Of a DNA stretch of 23,377 nt, positions 21,398 to 23,377 are shown in pieces. Position numbers and translations under genes: made by a program. The notes beneath the pieces were generated by a model. It was given only the letters and a program-made list of their open reading frames with translations. It did no database searches and was not told where the DNA came from. Location: positions 1-23,377 of the forward strand of contig NZ_CAMXWS010000030.1 of NCBI RefSeq assembly GCF_947253065.1. Direction: 5' to 3'. How positions within the stretch are numbered: position 1 is the stretch's first letter; the number at the start of each line of letters is the position of its first letter. The stretch is from an uncultured Corynebacterium sp. (GTDB lineage Bacteria; Actinomycetota; Actinomycetes; Mycobacteriales; Mycobacteriaceae).

Positions 21398-22819
21398 ATG
21401 GTTTCTCTGCAATCCCTGGTTGCGGACTACCCCGACCCAGTCCGCATTCCCGCATCTCACATCCCGGCCACCGACACCATGCTGGTCGTGCTGGATGATG
21501 ATCCGACGGGCACCCAATCCGTCGCCGACCTCCCGGTGCTGACCCGTTGGGAAGAAGATGACATGGTCTGGGCACTCCAGCAGGACGTCCCGGCGATCTA
21601 CGTCATGACCAACTCCCGTTCGCTCGACCCGGCAGATGCACGTGCGATCAACCTTGACGTTGCTCGCGCAGCCATCGCAGCAGCGAAGAAGCTGGACAAG
21701 CAGGTCGCATTTGTTTCCCGCTCGGACTCCACGCTGCGCGGCCACTACCCGCTTGAGCCGGACACACTCGCGGAAGTCGCTGAGGCGAATGGGCAGGCCA
21801 TCGACGGCTACGTCATCGTTCCTGCCTTCGGTGACGCTGGTCGTATCACCGTCGGCGGTGTGCACTACGCAGGCAATGACACGGATGGCTACCAGAAGGT
21901 GGAAGACACCGAATTCGCCCAGGACGCCACCTTCGGTTACTCACACTCCCGCATCGCCGATTGGGTTGAAGAGAAAACAGACGGCGCGGTGAAAGCCACC
22001 GACGTGATTGAGATCCCGTTGGATGTGGTGAGGGGGGAGCAGGGCGGCGTCGAAAAGCTTCTGCTTGAAGCCCGCGACCGCACCCCGATCGCGGTGGACA
22101 TTGTCACGGAGGACGATCTGCGCCTGCTGTCGCTCGGCCTGATTGAGGCTGAACGTGCAGGTAAGAGCTTCATTTACCGCGTTGGTCCGCCGTTTGTTCG
22201 CGCGCGGATTGGCCAGGATGTGCCCGAGCCGGTTCGCCCGGAGCGTGTGGCGCAGCTGCGTCAGAACACGGACAACGTGGCCGGCGGCCTGATCGTGATT
22301 GGCTCGCACGTGCCCACCACCACGCGTCAGCTCGCGCGGTTGAAGGAGACCAATGAGGCGCCCGTCGTGGAGATGGATGTCGCGCGCGTTATCGGGGAGG
22401 GCCGCGAGGAATACATCGCCGAGCTTGCGAGCGAGATTGAGCATCTGCTCATTCGCGGCAACGTCATTTTCCACACCTCCCGTGAGCTCGTGCGCGGCGC
22501 GACCCCAGATGAGTCGCTCGCGATCGCCCGCAAGGTTTCTGATGCCCTGGTGACGGTGGTCAACCGCGTGGTCAACCGTGTTACGCCCGCCTTCGTCATT
22601 GCCAAGGGCGGCATCACGTCCTCCGACGTCGCATCGAAGGGCCTGGAGATGACTCGCGCGATGGTCATCGGCCCGATGCAGCCCGGAATCATCTCCATGT
22701 GGCAGCTGCTCGACGGCCCTGCCGCTGGCGTCCCATACATCGTCTTTGCCGGAAACGTGGGCGCCGATGACTCGCTCGCCGAGGTCGTCGCCGCGCTTTC
22801 CACCGATTCACTCAACTAA
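21398..22819 (+). CDS. Four-carbon acid sugar kinase (DUF1537; OtnK/DtnK-like)
   Basis: Cytosolic ATP-dependent kinase of the DUF1537 family, which phosphorylates tetronates or 3-oxo-tetronates in threonate/erythronate breakdown. The 473-residue protein has the N-terminal substrate domain motif LDDDPTGTQS (32-41) and SRSDSTLRGH (107-116), and the C-terminal nucleotide-binding domain with KGGITSSDVA (from Lys403). About 25 extra residues precede the first motif. With an LtnD-type dehydrogenase next to it, 3-oxo-tetronate kinase (OtnK) is more likely than D-threonate kinase (DtnK), whose usual partner is PdxA2; this choice is inference. The ribosome binding site is weak (GAAAG, about 9 nt upstream of the ATG). 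The stop overlaps the ribosome binding site of the next gene. Confidence 0.9.
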   Translation: MVSLQSLVADYPDPVRIPASHIPATDTMLVVLDDDPTGTQSVADLPVLTRWEEDDMVWALQQDVPAIYVMTNSRSLDPADARAINLDVARAAIAAAKKLDKQVAFVSRSDSTLRGHYPLEPDTLAEVAEANGQAIDGYVIVPAFGDAGRITVGGVHYAGNDTDGYQKVEDTEFAQDATFGYSHSRIADWVEEKTDGAVKATDVIEIPLDVVRGEQGGVEKLLLEARDRTPIAVDIVTEDDLRLLSLGLIEAERAGKSFIYRVGPPFVRARIGQDVPEPVRPERVAQLRQNTDNVAGGLIVIGSHVPTTTRQLARLKETNEAPVVEMDVARVIGEGREEYIAELASEIEHLLIRGNVIFHTSRELVRGATPDESLAIARKVSDALVTVVNRVVNRVTPAFVIAKGGITSSDVASKGLEMTRAMVIGPMQPGIISMWQLLDGPAAGVPYIVFAGNVGADDSLAEVVAALSTDSLN

Positions 22820-22830
22820 AGGAGCACAAC

Positions 22831-23377
22831 ATGTCACAGCACACCATCACCGTTGTCGGCCTCGGCGCTATGGGCCTGCCGATTGCTACGAACCTGCGCA
22901 ACCACGACTTCACCGTCCGTGGCGTAGATATCGCTGAAGCACGCCTGGCGCTTGGCCGTGAGGCTGGCCTGGAAGTTTTCAACACCGCGCTCGAGGCCGT
23001 CGAAGGTGCTGACGTTGTCCTGCTCGCAGTGCGCAACCACGCGCAGCTCAACGAGGTCCTCTTCGGGGAGGCTGGCATCGCCGACCGCATGAAGGACGGC
23101 GCCGCGATCCTGCTCATCTCCACCGTTGGCGTCGCAGCCGTTGAAGAAACTGCAGCTTTGCTTGCAGAAAAGGGCATTTCGCTTATCGACGCCCCCGTTT
23201 CCGGCGGCCCCGTCCGCGCCGGTGAAGGCGCCCTCTTGGTCACCGTCGGTGCTGAACCGGACGTTGTTGACCGTTACCGCGATGTGCTTGAGGCCATGGC
23301 CGGCAACCTGGTGATTGTCGGTGACAAGCCAGGCAAGGGCCAGGCCCTGAAGACCGTGAACCAGCTGCTCTGCGGCG
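22831..23377 (+). CDS. NAD(P)-dependent hydroxyacid dehydrogenase, LtnD-like (partial)
   Basis: First 182 codons of a beta-hydroxyacid dehydrogenase, cut by the window end; full members are about 300 residues. The NAD-binding motif VVGLGAMG (Gly10-x-Gly12-xx-Gly15), the substrate loop DAPVSGGPVRAGEGALLVTVG, and the catalytic Lys174 in LKTVNQLL are present. The family includes 3-hydroxyisobutyrate, tartronate semialdehyde and L-threonate (LtnD) dehydrogenases. Its position after a DUF1537 kinase points to LtnD, oxidising a four-carbon acid sugar such as L-threonate. The start at 22831 has an excellent AAAGGAG (22818-22824), 6 nt upstream and overlapping the kinase stop. An aldolase (OtnC), isomerase (OtnI) and a transporter would be expected just beyond the window. 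Confidence 0.9.
   Translation, partial: MSQHTITVVGLGAMGLPIATNLRNHDFTVRGVDIAEARLALGREAGLEVFNTALEAVEGADVVLLAVRNHAQLNEVLFGEAGIADRMKDGAAILLISTVGVAAVEETAALLAEKGISLIDAPVSGGPVRAGEGALLVTVGAEPDVVDRYRDVLEAMAGNLVIVGDKPGKGQALKTVNQLLCG

Overview
The window reads as an ordinary chromosomal stretch of a Corynebacterium species, or a close mycolic-acid actinobacterium. Supporting signs are high-GC codon use, UDP-galactopyranose mutase (arabinogalactan precursor supply), a peptidoglycan amidase with LGFP-like repeats, a membrane Abhydrolase_9 hydrolase, an LCP ligase, and a gene order that, as I recall it, matches the sodA-glpQ1-LCP-pheA-mutase-zincin-septum-protein-serS neighbourhood of mycobacteria and corynebacteria. 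I see no tRNA, rRNA, CRISPR array, insertion sequence or phage gene. Coding density is very high; the largest gap is 177 bp.

Layout: (1) 1-3560: sodA (-) and msrA (+) are divergent oxidative-stress genes, followed by a large membrane serine hydrolase (-) whose stop overlaps that of msrA. (2) 3561-8061: glycerophosphodiesterase, a DUF5926 protein and an amino-acid permease (+), then an LCP-family ligase (-). (3) 8106-11885: a CPBP membrane protease (-) divergent from pheA and a histidine phosphatase (+), convergent with a zincin-like metallopeptidase translationally coupled to a septum-formation protein (-). (4) 11934-17156: serS, two tandem PlsC-type acyltransferases and a HAD phosphatase form a tight + strand run, followed by glpK. 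(5) 17170-20572: a secreted peptidoglycan amidase (-) divergent from glf (+). (6) 20582-23377: a GntR/FCD regulator whose ribosome binding site overlaps the glf stop, then a DUF1537 four-carbon acid-sugar kinase and an LtnD-type dehydrogenase cut by the window end. This is the start of a threonate/erythronate-type catabolic cluster.

The genes mostly serve envelope construction (LCP, septum protein, acyltransferases, amidase, glf), glycerol and glycerophosphodiester use (glpQ1, glpK, acyltransferases) and core metabolism (pheA, serS). The acid-sugar cluster is the most accessory-looking part.

No clearly new multi-gene system is visible. The interesting signals are in the non-coding sequence: a recurrent TANNNT-6 to 8 nt-start arrangement suggesting many leaderless mRNAs, divergent overlapping -10 boxes between the CPBP gene and pheA, MtrA-like direct repeats bracketing the amidase promoter, strong palindromes upstream of lcpB and of the acid-sugar kinase, and convergent genes sharing a CTAA stop. 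These are read by eye; no search or folding was run.
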